Origin: Jongsikchunia kroppenstedtii DSM 45133
GTDB taxonomy: Bacteria; Actinomycetota; Actinomycetes; Mycobacteriales; Mycobacteriaceae
Length of the DNA: 64,000 bases
Reading direction: 5' to 3'
NCBI RefSeq assembly: GCF_000380485.1
Contig: NZ_AQYG01000051.1
Location: 1-64,000 of the forward strand
Below are positions 39,327 to 48,858 of this stretch, in pieces. Numbering within the stretch: position 1 is the stretch's first letter; each line of letters opens with the position of its first letter. Both the position numbers and the translations under genes were made by a program. The notes beneath the pieces are model-generated. The model worked only from the letters and a program-made list of their open reading frames with translations. It searched no databases and was not told where the DNA came from.

Positions 39327-42300
39327 TCCATCCCCGCGTGCGCGGGGATGGATCCGCCGGCTGACCCGGGAATGCCTGCGATATCGCCTCGTCGTGACGG
39401 TGACGCTGGTGGCGACGCTCGCCGGCGTCGCAGTGGATCTGTCGATCCCGCTGCTGACCAAGACGGCGATCGACTCCGCCACCGGAGCCGGTGCCCGGGT
39501 ATCGCTCACCGCGATCGCGCTGGTGCTGGTGGGGCTCGGCTGCACCCGGTTCGCATGCCAATACGCCCGCCGCTACAGCGCCGGCCTGTTGTCGCTGCGC
39601 ACGCAGAACCGGCTGCGGCTGGATCTGATGGGGACGCTGCTGCGCTTGTCCGGGCGGGATCAGGACCGCCTCAGCGTCGGGCAGCTCGTCTCCCGGTCGA
39701 TCACCGATCTCCAGCTGATCCAGGGGCTGCTGGCGATGGTGCCGCTCGCCCTGGGCGCGGCCGTCCAGGTGGTGCTGTCACTGGTCGTGATGCTGTACCT
39801 GTCGCCGACACTCACCTGCGTTGCGCTGCTGGTGATTCCGGCGATCGGGCTGGTCGTGCTGCGCGGCCGCCGCGCGCTCTTCGCGGCGACGTGGTCGGCC
39901 CAGCAATCGGCGGCCGACCTCGCCCAGCATGTCGAGGAGACGGTGACCGGGGTCCGAGTCGTCAAGGGGTTCGGCCAGGAGGACCGGGCCGTCGACGACC
40001 TGATCGGACACGGCCGGCGGCTGTTCGCGATGAGACTGCGTGCCGCGCGGCTCAATTCCTGGTTCACCCCGACGGTGTCGGCCATCCCGCAACTGGGAAT
40101 GGTCGCGGTCATCGCCCTCGGCGGTTACCTCACGATGCACGGATCCATCACCGTCGGAACGTTCTTGGCATTCGCCAGCTATGTGACCACGATGACCGGG
40201 CTGGCGCGGCTGGTCACCAACGTGGTCGTCGCGGGCCAGCTCGCCCGCGCCGCGGTCGACCGGGTGTACGAGGTGATCGACCAGCCCACCGATCCGCTGC
40301 TGGAGCAGACCAGCGTCGCACCGGACGGACCGGTCGGTCTCCGATTCGATTCCGTCGGTTTCACATTCGGCTCGCCCGACGGCACGCGCGACGGCGCCCC
40401 GGTTCTGCGCGACGTCTCCCTGACCGTGGCGGCCGGCGAATGCGTCGCGGTGATCGGCGGTCCAGGCTCCGGCAAGTCGACTCTCGCCCTGCTCGCCGAT
40501 CGCGTGTACTCCCCGAACACCGGCCGCATCTCGCTCGTCGGCGCCGACAAGGACGTCGACATCGCAACGCTGTCGGCCGAGCAACTGCACGGCACGGTGG
40601 CCATCGCGTTCGACGAACCGTTCCTCTACTCCGACTCCGTCGGCGCCAACATCGCCCTCGGACAACCTGATTCGGCCGGACCGAGTATCGAGGACGCCGC
40701 CCACCGCGCGGCCGCCGACGAGTTCATCGACCGGCTCCCAAGCGGCTACGACTCGGTTGTGGGCGAACGGGGACTCACCCTGTCCGGCGGCCAGCGCCAG
40801 CGGATCGCGTTGGCGCGCACACTCTTCGCCGATCCCCGCGTGCTGATCCTGGACGACGCCACCTCTGCCGTCGACGCGACCACCGAGACCGCGATCTTCG
40901 CCGAGCTGCGCCGCGACCGCACCCGCAATACCGGCCGCACCATGCTGGTGCTCGCCCATCGCCGATCCACACTGGCGCTGGCCGACCGGGTCGCCGTGAT
41001 GGACGGCGGCCGCATCGTCGACATCGGCACCGAGGCCGAATTGGAATCGCGCAGCCCGCTGTTCCGGTCGCTGATGAGTTCGGCTCCCGACGCGGTCGAC
41101 ACCGCCGATGCCGCGGCGATCGACGTGGTCGACATGGAGGCGCTGTGGCCCGATGTCGATGAGCCGGACGTAGACGGGCCCGGCGGCGGCCGAAGGTCGG
41201 CGCGCGTCGACCTCGCCGCCGATGCGGCACCCGGTGGCCGCGGTGGCGGCGGCGGAATGGGCGGCGGCCGAGGCGGTTTCGGCAGCGGCGGCCCGATGAC
41301 CGGCGCGCTCGGCGCGATGCAGGCGAGCCCGGAATTGCTCGATGCGGTCGCCAAGCTCGCACCCGCGACCGAAGACCCGCAGGTCGACGACGACGACGCG
41401 CGCGCCGACCGGCCCGAGTTCAATCTCCGCCAACTGCTGACCCCGGTGCGCTGGCTGCTGCTCGTCGCCGTGTTGTGCATGGCGGTCGACACCGGCATCT
41501 CGCTGGCGTTCCCCACCATCGGCCGCATCGGCATCAACAGCGCCGTGTCGCAGCACGCGGGGGCCCTCTGGGCCGCGACGGCATTCGGCGTCGTGCTGGT
41601 CGGCGTCGACTGGATCATCACCGCGGTCATGACGCTCACGACCGCCCGCAGCGGCGAACGGGTGCTGTATGCGCTGCGGGTGCGCAGCTACGCGCATCTG
41701 CAGCGACTGGGCCTGGACTACTACGAGCGCGAGCTGTCCGGACGCATCATGACCCGGATGACGACCGACGTCGATGCGCTGTCGACATTCCTGCAGACCG
41801 GGCTGACGTCGGCCGTGGTGAGCACATTGACAGTGATCGGCGTGGCCGTCGCGCTCGTCGTCACCGACCCGTCGCTCGGCTCGCTGGTACTGATCCTGCT
41901 GATCCCGATCGCAATCGCGACACTGGTCTTCCGGCGGGTGTCCTCCCGGGCGTACACCCGGTCGCGCGAGCTGATCAGTGTGGTCAACGCCGACTTCCAG
42001 GAGAACGTCACCGGCCTGCGCACCACCCAGGCGTATCGCCATACCGACGCCGCGGCGACCCGGTTCGCGACGCTCGCCGATCGCTATGTCCGCGCGAGAA
42101 TGGTGTCGCAGCAGGCGATCTCGATCTTCTTCCCGTTCATCACGCTGATGTCGGACACGGCCACGGCGGTCGTCATCGGCATCGGCGGACATCAGGTGGC
42201 CCGCGGCGAGACATCGGCCGGCACTCTCGTCGCCTTCGTCCTCTACCTGGGCATGATGTTCAGCCCGGTGCAGCAGTTGTCCCAGGTGTTCGACGGATAT

Positions 42301-43200
42301 CAGCAGGCACTCGTCGGCCTGCGGCGGATCGGCGAGCTGCTCGCCACCCCGACCAGCGTGCTGGCCGCCCCGGCGGGCGGCGGACCCGCCACGAACGGCA
42401 CCGGGCCGGGCGTGCCGACACCCGCCTCGTTCACCGGTCACGCCGAACTCGACGGCGTCAGTTTCCGCTACTCGGGCGCCGAGTCGAATGCGCTCACCGA
42501 CGTCACGCTCGACCTGCCGCCGGGCCGCAGCCTCGCCCTGGTCGGCCAGACCGGCGCGGGCAAGTCGACGATCGTCAAGCTGCTGGCCCGTTACTACGAC
42601 CCGACCGCGGGCAGCGTCCGGATGGACGGCACCGATATCCGGCGGTTCCCGCTCGCCGGCTACCGCTCCCGGCTCGGCGTCGTCCCGCAGGAGGCACACC
42701 TGTTCTCGGGCACCGTCGCCACCAATATCGCCTACGGCCGCCCCGACGCCACCCGTGAACAGATCGCGGACGCGGCGCGCGGGGTCGGGGCGCTGTCGAT
42801 GATCGCCGGGCTGCCCGGCGGCATGACGCACCCCATCGGCGAACGGGGTCAGGGATTGTCCGCGGGCCAGCGTCAGCTGATCGCCCTGGCCCGCGCCGAG
42901 CTGGTCGACCCGGACCTACTGCTCCTCGACGAGGCGACCGCCACCCTCGATCAGGCGACCGAACGCCGCGTCCTCGCCGCCAGCGACGCGCTGACCAGGC
43001 GCCGCACCGCGGTGATCGTGGCGCACCGGCTGGCGACCGCCGCCCGGGCGGACTCGATCGCGGTCGTCGCGGACGGCCGGGTCGTCGAACGGGGCACCCA
43101 TCGCGAGCTGCTGGACGCCGACGGCGCCTACGCCCGACTATGGGCCGCGGGGCGCGATCCACACCTCGCTTTCGACGCCGCGATGGAGCCCGATCACTGA
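39319..43200 (+). CDS. Single-chain fused ABC exporter (TMD-NBD-TMD-NBD)
   Basis: 1293 residues with ATG at 39319, inside the previous gene's stop. Two complete type-IV ABC half-exporters joined by a Gly-rich linker (GGRGGGGGMGGGRGGFG, about residues 635-655). NBD1: GGPGSGKST, LSGGQRQR, Walker B VLILDDATSAVD with Asp in place of the catalytic Glu. NBD2: VGQTGAGKST, LSAGQRQL, LLLLDEATATLD with the Glu. This asymmetry is that of heterodimeric exporters with one degenerate ATP site. The halves resemble the adjacent, separate Rv1273c and Rv1272c of M. tuberculosis. Substrate unknown; the operon context suggests conjugates or lipophilic compounds. Confidence 0.94.
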   Translation: MTDPSPRARGWIRRLTRECLRYRLVVTVTLVATLAGVAVDLSIPLLTKTAIDSATGAGARVSLTAIALVLVGLGCTRFACQYARRYSAGLLSLRTQNRLRLDLMGTLLRLSGRDQDRLSVGQLVSRSITDLQLIQGLLAMVPLALGAAVQVVLSLVVMLYLSPTLTCVALLVIPAIGLVVLRGRRALFAATWSAQQSAADLAQHVEETVTGVRVVKGFGQEDRAVDDLIGHGRRLFAMRLRAARLNSWFTPTVSAIPQLGMVAVIALGGYLTMHGSITVGTFLAFASYVTTMTGLARLVTNVVVAGQLARAAVDRVYEVIDQPTDPLLEQTSVAPDGPVGLRFDSVGFTFGSPDGTRDGAPVLRDVSLTVAAGECVAVIGGPGSGKSTLALLADRVYSPNTGRISLVGADKDVDIATLSAEQLHGTVAIAFDEPFLYSDSVGANIALGQPDSAGPSIEDAAHRAAADEFIDRLPSGYDSVVGERGLTLSGGQRQRIALARTLFADPRVLILDDATSAVDATTETAIFAELRRDRTRNTGRTMLVLAHRRSTLALADRVAVMDGGRIVDIGTEAELESRSPLFRSLMSSAPDAVDTADAAAIDVVDMEALWPDVDEPDVDGPGGGRRSARVDLAADAAPGGRGGGGGMGGGRGGFGSGGPMTGALGAMQASPELLDAVAKLAPATEDPQVDDDDARADRPEFNLRQLLTPVRWLLLVAVLCMAVDTGISLAFPTIGRIGINSAVSQHAGALWAATAFGVVLVGVDWIITAVMTLTTARSGERVLYALRVRSYAHLQRLGLDYYERELSGRIMTRMTTDVDALSTFLQTGLTSAVVSTLTVIGVAVALVVTDPSLGSLVLILLIPIAIATLVFRRVSSRAYTRSRELISVVNADFQENVTGLRTTQAYRHTDAAATRFATLADRYVRARMVSQQAISIFFPFITLMSDTATAVVIGIGGHQVARGETSAGTLVAFVLYLGMMFSPVQQLSQVFDGYQQALVGLRRIGELLATPTSVLAAPAGGGPATNGTGPGVPTPASFTGHAELDGVSFRYSGAESNALTDVTLDLPPGRSLALVGQTGAGKSTIVKLLARYYDPTAGSVRMDGTDIRRFPLAGYRSRLGVVPQEAHLFSGTVATNIAYGRPDATREQIADAARGVGALSMIAGLPGGMTHPIGERGQGLSAGQRQLIALARAELVDPDLLLLDEATATLDQATERRVLAASDALTRRRTAVIVAHRLATAARADSIAVVADGRVVERGTHRELLDADGAYARLWAAGRDPHLAFDAAMEPDH
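39325..39354 (+). repeat. Perfect 14-bp inverted repeat within the first ABC codons
   Basis: GATCCATCCCCGCG (39325-39338), a TG centre, and CGCGGGGATGGATC (39341-39354) are perfectly complementary. They cover codons 3-12 of the ABC gene. In RNA this would be a very stable hairpin just behind the start codon; in DNA it could be an operator. No mismatch in 14 bp is unlikely by chance in coding sequence. Confidence 0.85.
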
Positions 43201-43212
43201 CCGCGATGTCCG

Positions 43213-43237
43213 ACCGTTCCCGCCCAGCGGGAGCGGT
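43213..43237 (+). terminator. Intrinsic terminator after the ABC exporter
   Basis: ACCGTTCCCGC (43213-43223) and GCGGGAGCGGT (43227-43237) pair with one mismatch around a 3-nt loop, 12 nt beyond the stop, followed by TTGGTGT. Ends the S-transferase-EcsC-ABC transcript. Confidence 0.75.
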
Positions 43238-43429
43238 TTGGTGTCAGCGAACCGGCTCCAGCGATCATTCGTGTGAATCATCACAACCCGTCGTAACATC
43301 GGCAGACGGACGAGGGCTAGCCTGGTGAATGGACCGTGTCGGCCCCAGTGGAGTGGCTGAAATCAATATCAAGCGGATCGACGCATCCGGCGTCGCTCCG
43401 GCATATATGAATCGAGGCGAGGGACTGCC

Positions 43430-46400
43430 GTGAGCAGCTCAGTATCGGAATATGGCGCATCGGGTTCGGACTCCACTGACTGGGGGCAGAACGAGTGGCT
43501 CGTCGAGCAGATGTACGAGAAGTTCCAGGCCGACCCGAACTCTGTTGACCCGGAGTGGCGCGACATCCTCGTCAAGTACGCCGCCGCTCAGGGCAATGGC
43601 AGCGCCCCCGCAGCCGACGGCAACGGCTCGGCCCCCGCCGCGGCCGCGCCGCCGTCCCAACCGACCCAGCCCGCACAGCCCGCGGCACCTGCACCCGCCC
43701 CCAAGCCGGCAGCAGCCCAGCCGGCCGCGGCCAAGCCCGCCGCAGCCCAGCCCGCCGCAGCCCAGCCCCCAGCTCCCAAGCCGGCGCCGGCCAAGCCCGC
43801 CGCAGCCGCCGCGCCCCCCACTGAAGAAGAGACCCGCGTCCTGCGCGGCCCGGCCGGCGCTGTCGTCAAGAACATGACGTCCTCGCTTGCGATCCCGACC
43901 GCGACCAGCGTCCGCGCCGTTCCGGCGAAGCTGATGGTCGACAACCGTGTCGTCATCAACAATCACCTGGCGCGCACCCGTGGCGGCAAGATCTCGTTCA
44001 CCCACATCCTCGGGTACGCCATCGTTCAGGCCATCAAGGCCTTCCCCAACATGAACCGGCACTTCGCCGAGATCGACGGCAAGCCGAACTTGGTCACGCC
44101 GCCGCATACCAACCTCGGCCTGGCCATCGACCTGCCCGGCAAGGACGGCAACCGCACGCTGGTCGTCGCCGCCATCAAGAACGCCGAGCAGATGAACTTC
44201 GGCGAGTTCCACGCCGCGTACGAGGACATCGTCCGCCGTGCCCGCGACGGCAAGCTGACGATGGACGACTTCGCCGGCGTCACCATCTCGCTGACCAACC
44301 CCGGCACCATCGGCACCGTGCACTCGGTGCCGCGACTGATGTCCGGCCAGGGCGCGATCATCGGCGCGGGCGCCATGGAGTACCCCGCCGAGTTCCAGGG
44401 CGCCAGCGACGAGCGCATCGCCGAACTCGGTGTCGGCAAGCTGATGACGCTGACCTCGACCTACGACCACCGCATCATCCAGGGCGCCGAGTCGGGCGAC
44501 TTCCTGCGCACCGTGCACCAGCTGCTGCTGGACGACAAGTTCTACGACGAGATCTTCACGGCGTTCCACATCCCCTACGAGCCGATCCGCTGGCGCCGCG
44601 ACATCCCCGAGGGCCTCGTCGACAAGAACGCCCGGGTGCTGGAACTCATTGCGGCATACCGCAATCGGGGCCATCTGCTGGCCGACATCGACCCACTGAT
44701 GATCGACACGGACGCCCGCAAGCAGCACCCCGATCTGGACGTCCTCACCTACGGCCTGACCCTGTGGGATCTCGACCGCACCTTCAAGGTCGGCGGCTTC
44801 CACGGCCAGGACACGATGAAGCTGCGCGACGTGCTGTCGGTGCTGCGCGATGCCTACTGCCGCCACGTCGCGATCGAGTACACCCACATCCTCGATCCCG
44901 CGCAGCAGCAGTGGCTGGAAGAGCGCGTCGAGATCAAGCACGTCAAGCCGCCGGTGGCCGAGCAGAAGTACATTCTGTCCAAGCTCAACGCCGCCGAGGC
45001 CTTCGAGACCTTCCTGCAGACCAAATACGTTGGCCAGAAGCGCTTTTCGCTGGAGGGTGCCGAGTCGGTCATCCCGATGATGGACGCGGTGATCGACCAG
45101 AGCGCCGAGCATGAGCTCGACGAGGTCGTCATCGGCATGCCGCACCGCGGTCGCCTGAACGTGCTGGCGAATATCGTCGGCAAGCCGTACTCGAAGATCT
45201 TCAACGAGTTCGAGGGCAACCTGAATCCCGCCGAGGCGCACGGCAGTGGCGACGTCAAGTACCACCTCGGCGCCGAGGGCAAGTACTACCAGATGTTCGG
45301 CGAGAACGAGATCAAGGTCTCGCTGACCGCCAACCCGTCGCATCTGGAGGCGGTCGATCCGGTGCTCGAGGGCATCGTGCGGGCCAAGCAGGACCTGCTC
45401 GACAAGGGCGACGAGGCGTTCACGGTCGTGCCGCTGATGCTGCACGGCGACGCCGCCTTCGCCGGCCAGGGCGTGGTCCCCGAGACCCTGAACATGAGCC
45501 GCCTCAAGGGCTACCAGGTCGGCGGCACGGTCCACATCGTCGTCAACAACCAGGTCGGATTCACCACTGCCCCAACGGCTTCCCGTTCGTCGCAGTACTG
45601 CACGGACGTCGCCAAGATGATCGGCGCGCCGATCCTGCACGTCAACGGGGACGACCCCGAGGCCTGCGTGTGGGCGGCCAAGCTGGCCGTCGACTACCGG
45701 CAGCAGTTCCAGGGCGACGTCGTCATCGACCTCGTCTGCTACCGCCGCCGCGGCCACAACGAGGCCGACGATCCGTCGATGACGCAGCCGAGCATGTACG
45801 ACGTCATCGACACGATGCGCGGCGTCCGCAAGAACTACACCGAAGCGCTGATCGGCCGTGGCGATATCTCGACGAAGGAAGCCGAAGACGCGCTGCGCGA
45901 CTACCAGGGTCAGTTGGAGCGGGTCTTCAACGAGGTGCGTGAACTCGACAAGTTCCGCGTGCAGCCCAGCCCGTCGGTCGAGTCCGAGCAGCAGATTCCG
46001 CAGAAGCTGGTCACCGCCGTGCCCGCCGAACTCATCGCCCGCATCGGCGACGCGTTCGCCGATGTGCCGGAAGGCTTTACGGTGCACTCGCGCGTGAAGC
46101 CGGTCCTCGAGGGACGTCGCAAGATGTCCCGCGACGGCAACATCGACTGGGCCTTCGCCGAGCTGCTCGCCTTCGGCACGCTGGTCGCGGAGGGGCGCAC
46201 CGTGCGCCTGTCCGGTCAGGACAGCCGCCGCGGCACCTTCACCCAGCGACATTCGGTGATCATCGACCGGGCCACCCAGGCCGAGTATTCGCCGCTGGCG
46301 ACGTTGCAGGACGACAGCGGCGGCAAGTTCTCGGCGTACGACTCCCCGCTGTCGGAGTTCGGGGTCCTCGGCTTCGAGTACGGCTACTCCGTCGCCAATC

Positions 46401-47182
46401 CGGACGCACTCGTGTTGTGGGAGGCGCAGTTCGGCGACTTCGTCAACGGTGCGCAGTCGATCATCGACGAGTTCATCAGCTCCGGCGAGGCCAAGTGGGG
46501 CCAGCGCGCCGACGTTGTGATGCTGCTGCCGCACGGCCACGAGGGCATGGGCCCCGATCACACGTCCGGTCGCATCGAGCGATTCCTGCAGCTGTGCGCC
46601 GAGGGCTCGATGACGGTGGCGCTGCCGTCCACCCCCGCCAGCTACTTCCATCTGCTGCGCCGCCATGTGCTCGACGGCATCAGCCGACCGCTGGTGGTCT
46701 TCACGCCGAAGTCGATGCTGCGCAACAAGGCCGCGGTCTCGTCGGTCAGCGATCTGACCGAGGGCAAGTTCCTGTCGGTCATCGATGACCCCACGTTCGT
46801 CGCGGGCGGCGACCGGTCGAAGGTGACCAAGGTGCTGATGGTCAGCGGAAAGCTGTACTACGAGCTGGCCGCGCGCCGCGACAAGGACAACCGCTCCGAC
46901 ATCGCGATCATCCGGATCGAGCAGCTGTATCCGTTGCCGCACCGCCGCCTGCGAGCCGCGCTCGAGCAGTACACGAACCTCGAGGACGTGGTGTGGGTGC
47001 AGGAGGAGCCGGCCAACCAGGGGCCGTGGCCGATGTTCGGTCTGGCGCTGCCCGACCTGTTGCCCGAGTACTTCAGCAACCTGCGCCGGGTATCGCGCCG
47101 GGCCATGTCGGCGCCGTCGTCCGGTTCGAGCAAGGTGCACGCCGTCGAGCAGCAGGAGATCATCGACAGCGCGTTCGCCTGA
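43430..47182 (+). CDS. kgd: Multifunctional 2-oxoglutarate metabolism enzyme (KGD, E2o-like/E1o fusion)
   Basis: 1250 residues. Order: N-terminal helix ([19 protein letters not shown]) that docks partners, a Pro/Ala/Lys-rich linker (about 60-125), an E2o-type acyltransferase core without lipoyl domain (HxxxD around H347, [16 protein letters not shown]), then the ThDP-dependent E1o with [19 protein letters not shown] near 739 and [12 protein letters not shown]. In mycobacteria it acts as 2-oxoglutarate decarboxylase, carboligase and dehydrogenase component and is inhibited by GarA/OdhI. GTG start at 43430 has GAGGCGAGGG upstream. It is transcribed alone. Confidence 0.97.
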   Translation: MSSSVSEYGASGSDSTDWGQNEWLVEQMYEKFQADPNSVDPEWRDILVKYAAAQGNGSAPAADGNGSAPAAAAPPSQPTQPAQPAAPAPAPKPAAAQPAAAKPAAAQPAAAQPPAPKPAPAKPAAAAAPPTEEETRVLRGPAGAVVKNMTSSLAIPTATSVRAVPAKLMVDNRVVINNHLARTRGGKISFTHILGYAIVQAIKAFPNMNRHFAEIDGKPNLVTPPHTNLGLAIDLPGKDGNRTLVVAAIKNAEQMNFGEFHAAYEDIVRRARDGKLTMDDFAGVTISLTNPGTIGTVHSVPRLMSGQGAIIGAGAMEYPAEFQGASDERIAELGVGKLMTLTSTYDHRIIQGAESGDFLRTVHQLLLDDKFYDEIFTAFHIPYEPIRWRRDIPEGLVDKNARVLELIAAYRNRGHLLADIDPLMIDTDARKQHPDLDVLTYGLTLWDLDRTFKVGGFHGQDTMKLRDVLSVLRDAYCRHVAIEYTHILDPAQQQWLEERVEIKHVKPPVAEQKYILSKLNAAEAFETFLQTKYVGQKRFSLEGAESVIPMMDAVIDQSAEHELDEVVIGMPHRGRLNVLANIVGKPYSKIFNEFEGNLNPAEAHGSGDVKYHLGAEGKYYQMFGENEIKVSLTANPSHLEAVDPVLEGIVRAKQDLLDKGDEAFTVVPLMLHGDAAFAGQGVVPETLNMSRLKGYQVGGTVHIVVNNQVGFTTAPTASRSSQYCTDVAKMIGAPILHVNGDDPEACVWAAKLAVDYRQQFQGDVVIDLVCYRRRGHNEADDPSMTQPSMYDVIDTMRGVRKNYTEALIGRGDISTKEAEDALRDYQGQLERVFNEVRELDKFRVQPSPSVESEQQIPQKLVTAVPAELIARIGDAFADVPEGFTVHSRVKPVLEGRRKMSRDGNIDWAFAELLAFGTLVAEGRTVRLSGQDSRRGTFTQRHSVIIDRATQAEYSPLATLQDDSGGKFSAYDSPLSEFGVLGFEYGYSVANPDALVLWEAQFGDFVNGAQSIIDEFISSGEAKWGQRADVVMLLPHGHEGMGPDHTSGRIERFLQLCAEGSMTVALPSTPASYFHLLRRHVLDGISRPLVVFTPKSMLRNKAAVSSVSDLTEGKFLSVIDDPTFVAGGDRSKVTKVLMVSGKLYYELAARRDKDNRSDIAIIRIEQLYPLPHRRLRAALEQYTNLEDVVWVQEEPANQGPWPMFGLALPDLLPEYFSNLRRVSRRAMSAPSSGSSKVHAVEQQEIIDSAFA

Positions 47183-47216
47183 CGTTGGCCGAGCCCAATC
47201 GCCGCCTGCCTGCGTT

Positions 47217-47260
47217 GGCGGCCCTCTCGCATACAACCCCGGTATAGCGAGACGGCCGCC
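47217..47260. terminator. Terminator between convergent kgd and tetR
   Basis: GGCGGCCCTCTCGCATA (47217-47233) and TATAGCGAGACGGCCGCC (47243-47260) form a long stem with two mismatches, 34 nt after kgd and followed on the plus strand by GCTTT. It can serve both strands. Confidence 0.75.
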
Positions 47261-47315
47261 GCTTTGGCAGATCGACGATTGGATCTCGACCAACCACGGT
47301 GACAGACCGAAAGGT

Positions 47316-47927
47316 TCAGTGCTCCAACGACTGGGCCACGGTCACCGCCGCGATCGCCGGGAGCGCGTTGGTGACGGTGTCCAGCAGCTGCTCGCGGGTG
47401 ATGTCCGCACCCGTCAGCCACCCGATGGTGACCTCCTCGACAAACGAGACCCAGCCGCGCACCGACAGCTCGACCAGCGGTGTCCGCGGGATCGACAGCC
47501 GGCTGGCCTGGCCGAGAACGCGCTCGACCATCACCGCCTGGGTCGCCGCCACCACGTCGCGGGCGGCCGCATCTGCCCCCGCGCCGCTGCCGCGCAGCAG
47601 CCCCACATACGACTCGCGATATTCGTCGACGTAGTCGATATAGGCCGACAGCGATTGCCGCAGAATCGCGATCGGGTCATCCCCCGCCAGATCCGGCGCG
47701 GTGCGCTCGAGCATCCGCTTGCTCTGCTCGCGCAGCACGGCGACGTAGAAATCCTGCTTGGATTCGAAATAGTGGAAGACGAGCGCCCGCGATACCCCGG
47801 CCGCCTCGGCCACATCATCGAGCGATACGTCCGCCGCATGCTTGCCCGCCAACTGCGTCACGCCGAGCTCGATCAGCTGGGCACGCCGCTGCTCGGGGCT
47901 CATCCTGGTGCGTTTCGCCTGGGTCAC
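47316..47927 (-). CDS. TetR family regulator of the divergent SDR cassette
   Basis: 203 residues from GTG at 47927; an in-frame TTG at 47945 is the alternative. HTH region: QRRAQLIELGVTQLAGKHAADVSLDDVAEAAGVSRALVFHYFESKQDFYVAVL. The C-terminal ligand domain matches the type often linked to lipid and steroid genes (YIDYVDEYRESYVGLLRG). A -10-like TAGAGT (47940-47935) ends 7 nt before the GTG, indicating a leaderless message. It faces the SDR genes across a 9-bp palindrome and is the likely repressor of both. Confidence 0.92.
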   Translation of the reverse strand: MTQAKRTRMSPEQRRAQLIELGVTQLAGKHAADVSLDDVAEAAGVSRALVFHYFESKQDFYVAVLREQSKRMLERTAPDLAGDDPIAILRQSLSAYIDYVDEYRESYVGLLRGSGAGADAAARDVVAATQAVMVERVLGQASRLSIPRTPLVELSVRGWVSFVEEVTIGWLTGADITREQLLDTVTNALPAIAAVTVAQSLEH

Positions 47928-47954
47928 GACTTCGACTCTACCCAATGCGGCGAC

Positions 47955-47977
47955 CTTATTGACAAGAAGTCAATAAG
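47955..47977. promoter_or_regulatory. Predicted TetR operator
   Basis: Perfect 9-bp arms, CTTATTGAC (47955-47963) and GTCAATAAG (47969-47977), flank AAGAA. It covers the -35 of the SDR promoter and lies just upstream of the tetR -10, a standard place for a TetR dimer to block both divergent promoters. Confidence 0.75.
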
Positions 47978-47994
47978 TTTCTAGCCTCAATTTC
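47959..47994 (+). promoter_or_regulatory. SDR cassette promoter
   Basis: Consensus -35 TTGACA (47959-47964), 17 nt, then -10 TAGCCT (47982-47987). The start point predicted 7 nt later falls at or next to the A of the SDR ATG (47995), so the mRNA is leaderless. The -35 is inside the TetR palindrome. Confidence 0.8.
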
Positions 47995-48849
47995 ATGACT
48001 GAAACCGGTTCCAAGCCCGACCCCGCATTCGCCGGAAAGGTTGCCGTGGTGACCGGCGCCGCCTCCGGAATGGGCCGCGACATGGCGATCCAGCTCGGGC
48101 GCGCGGGCGCCAAACTCGCCATCTCCGATATGAATCCCGACGGACTCGAGGAGACCCGCGCACTCGTGGCCGCGACCGGCGCCGAGGTCCATGCGCAGTT
48201 GCTCAACGTCGCCGAGCGCGAGGCGATGATCGACTACGCCGACACCGTCGCCAAGCACTACGGCAAGGTCAACATGATCTTCAACAACGCCGGCATCGCC
48301 CACACCGGCAATGTCGAGCACATGGAGTTCAAAGAGATCGACCGCGTGATGGACGTCGATTTCTGGGGCGTGGTCAACGGCACCAAGGCCTTCCTCCCTT
48401 ACCTCATCGAATCCGGCGACGGCCACGTGGTGAACACCTCGTCGCTGTTCGGCATCCTGTCCCAGCCCGGCCAGAGCGCCTACAACGCAGCCAAATTCGC
48501 GGTCCGCGGCTTCACCGAGGCGCTGCGCCAGGAGATGCTGATCGCCAAGCACCCGGTCAAGGTCACCTGCGTGCACCCCGGCGGCATCAAGACGGCGATC
48601 GCCCGCAACAGCACCGCGTCCGACGGCTACAACGCCAAGGAGAACGCCGCCTTCTTCGACAAGTACCTGGCGACCACCACCTCGGAGAAGGCCGCGACCA
48701 TCATCCTGAACGCCGTCCGCCGCGGCCACGCCCGCGTGCTGGTCGGCGCCGACGCGAAGATCCTCGATTTCCTCGTCCGCCTCGGCGGCTCGTTCTATCA
48801 GCGGGCATCGGTCATCCTCACCGGACGTTTCGTTCCCCAGGCCAAGTAG
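47995..48849 (+). CDS. Short-chain dehydrogenase/reductase (first of two paralogues)
   Basis: 284 residues. NAD(P)-binding TGAASGMG at 20-27, NNAG at 97-100, and the catalytic S-Y-K set S150, Y163, K167 (SAYNAAK). The acidic residue after beta2 (LAISDMNPDG) favours NAD(H). The C-terminal RRGHARVLVGADAKILDFLVRLGG is shared with the paralogue downstream and with Rv1245c-like mycobacterial SDRs. Probably oxidises or reduces a lipid or sterol-like alcohol. First gene of a TetR-controlled operon. Confidence 0.93.
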   Translation: MTETGSKPDPAFAGKVAVVTGAASGMGRDMAIQLGRAGAKLAISDMNPDGLEETRALVAATGAEVHAQLLNVAEREAMIDYADTVAKHYGKVNMIFNNAGIAHTGNVEHMEFKEIDRVMDVDFWGVVNGTKAFLPYLIESGDGHVVNTSSLFGILSQPGQSAYNAAKFAVRGFTEALRQEMLIAKHPVKVTCVHPGGIKTAIARNSTASDGYNAKENAAFFDKYLATTTSEKAATIILNAVRRGHARVLVGADAKILDFLVRLGGSFYQRASVILTGRFVPQAK

Positions 48850-48858
48850 GAGCACACC

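Noticed and set aside
39778-42831. 1017-codon minus-strand frame opposite the ABC exporter
   Set aside because: Shadow of the fused ABC gene; composition is Arg/Gly/His/Asp-rich and no domain is visible.
34585-43200. Genomic island or transposon origin of the efflux locus
   Set aside because: No transposase, integrase, flanking direct repeats or tRNA junction was seen, and GC content and codon use look like the neighbours. Accessory nature is inferred only from gene content.
43660-43830. Repetitive GCCGCAGCCCAGCCC-like stretch that might be a repeat array
   Set aside because: It encodes the Pro/Ala/Lys linker of KGD. Units are short and unspaced, so it is neither CRISPR nor a mobile repeat.
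43439-47293. 1284-codon minus-strand frame opposite kgd
   Set aside because: Long only because the kgd codon bias removes stops in that frame. The kgd frame has all expected E2o/E1o motifs.
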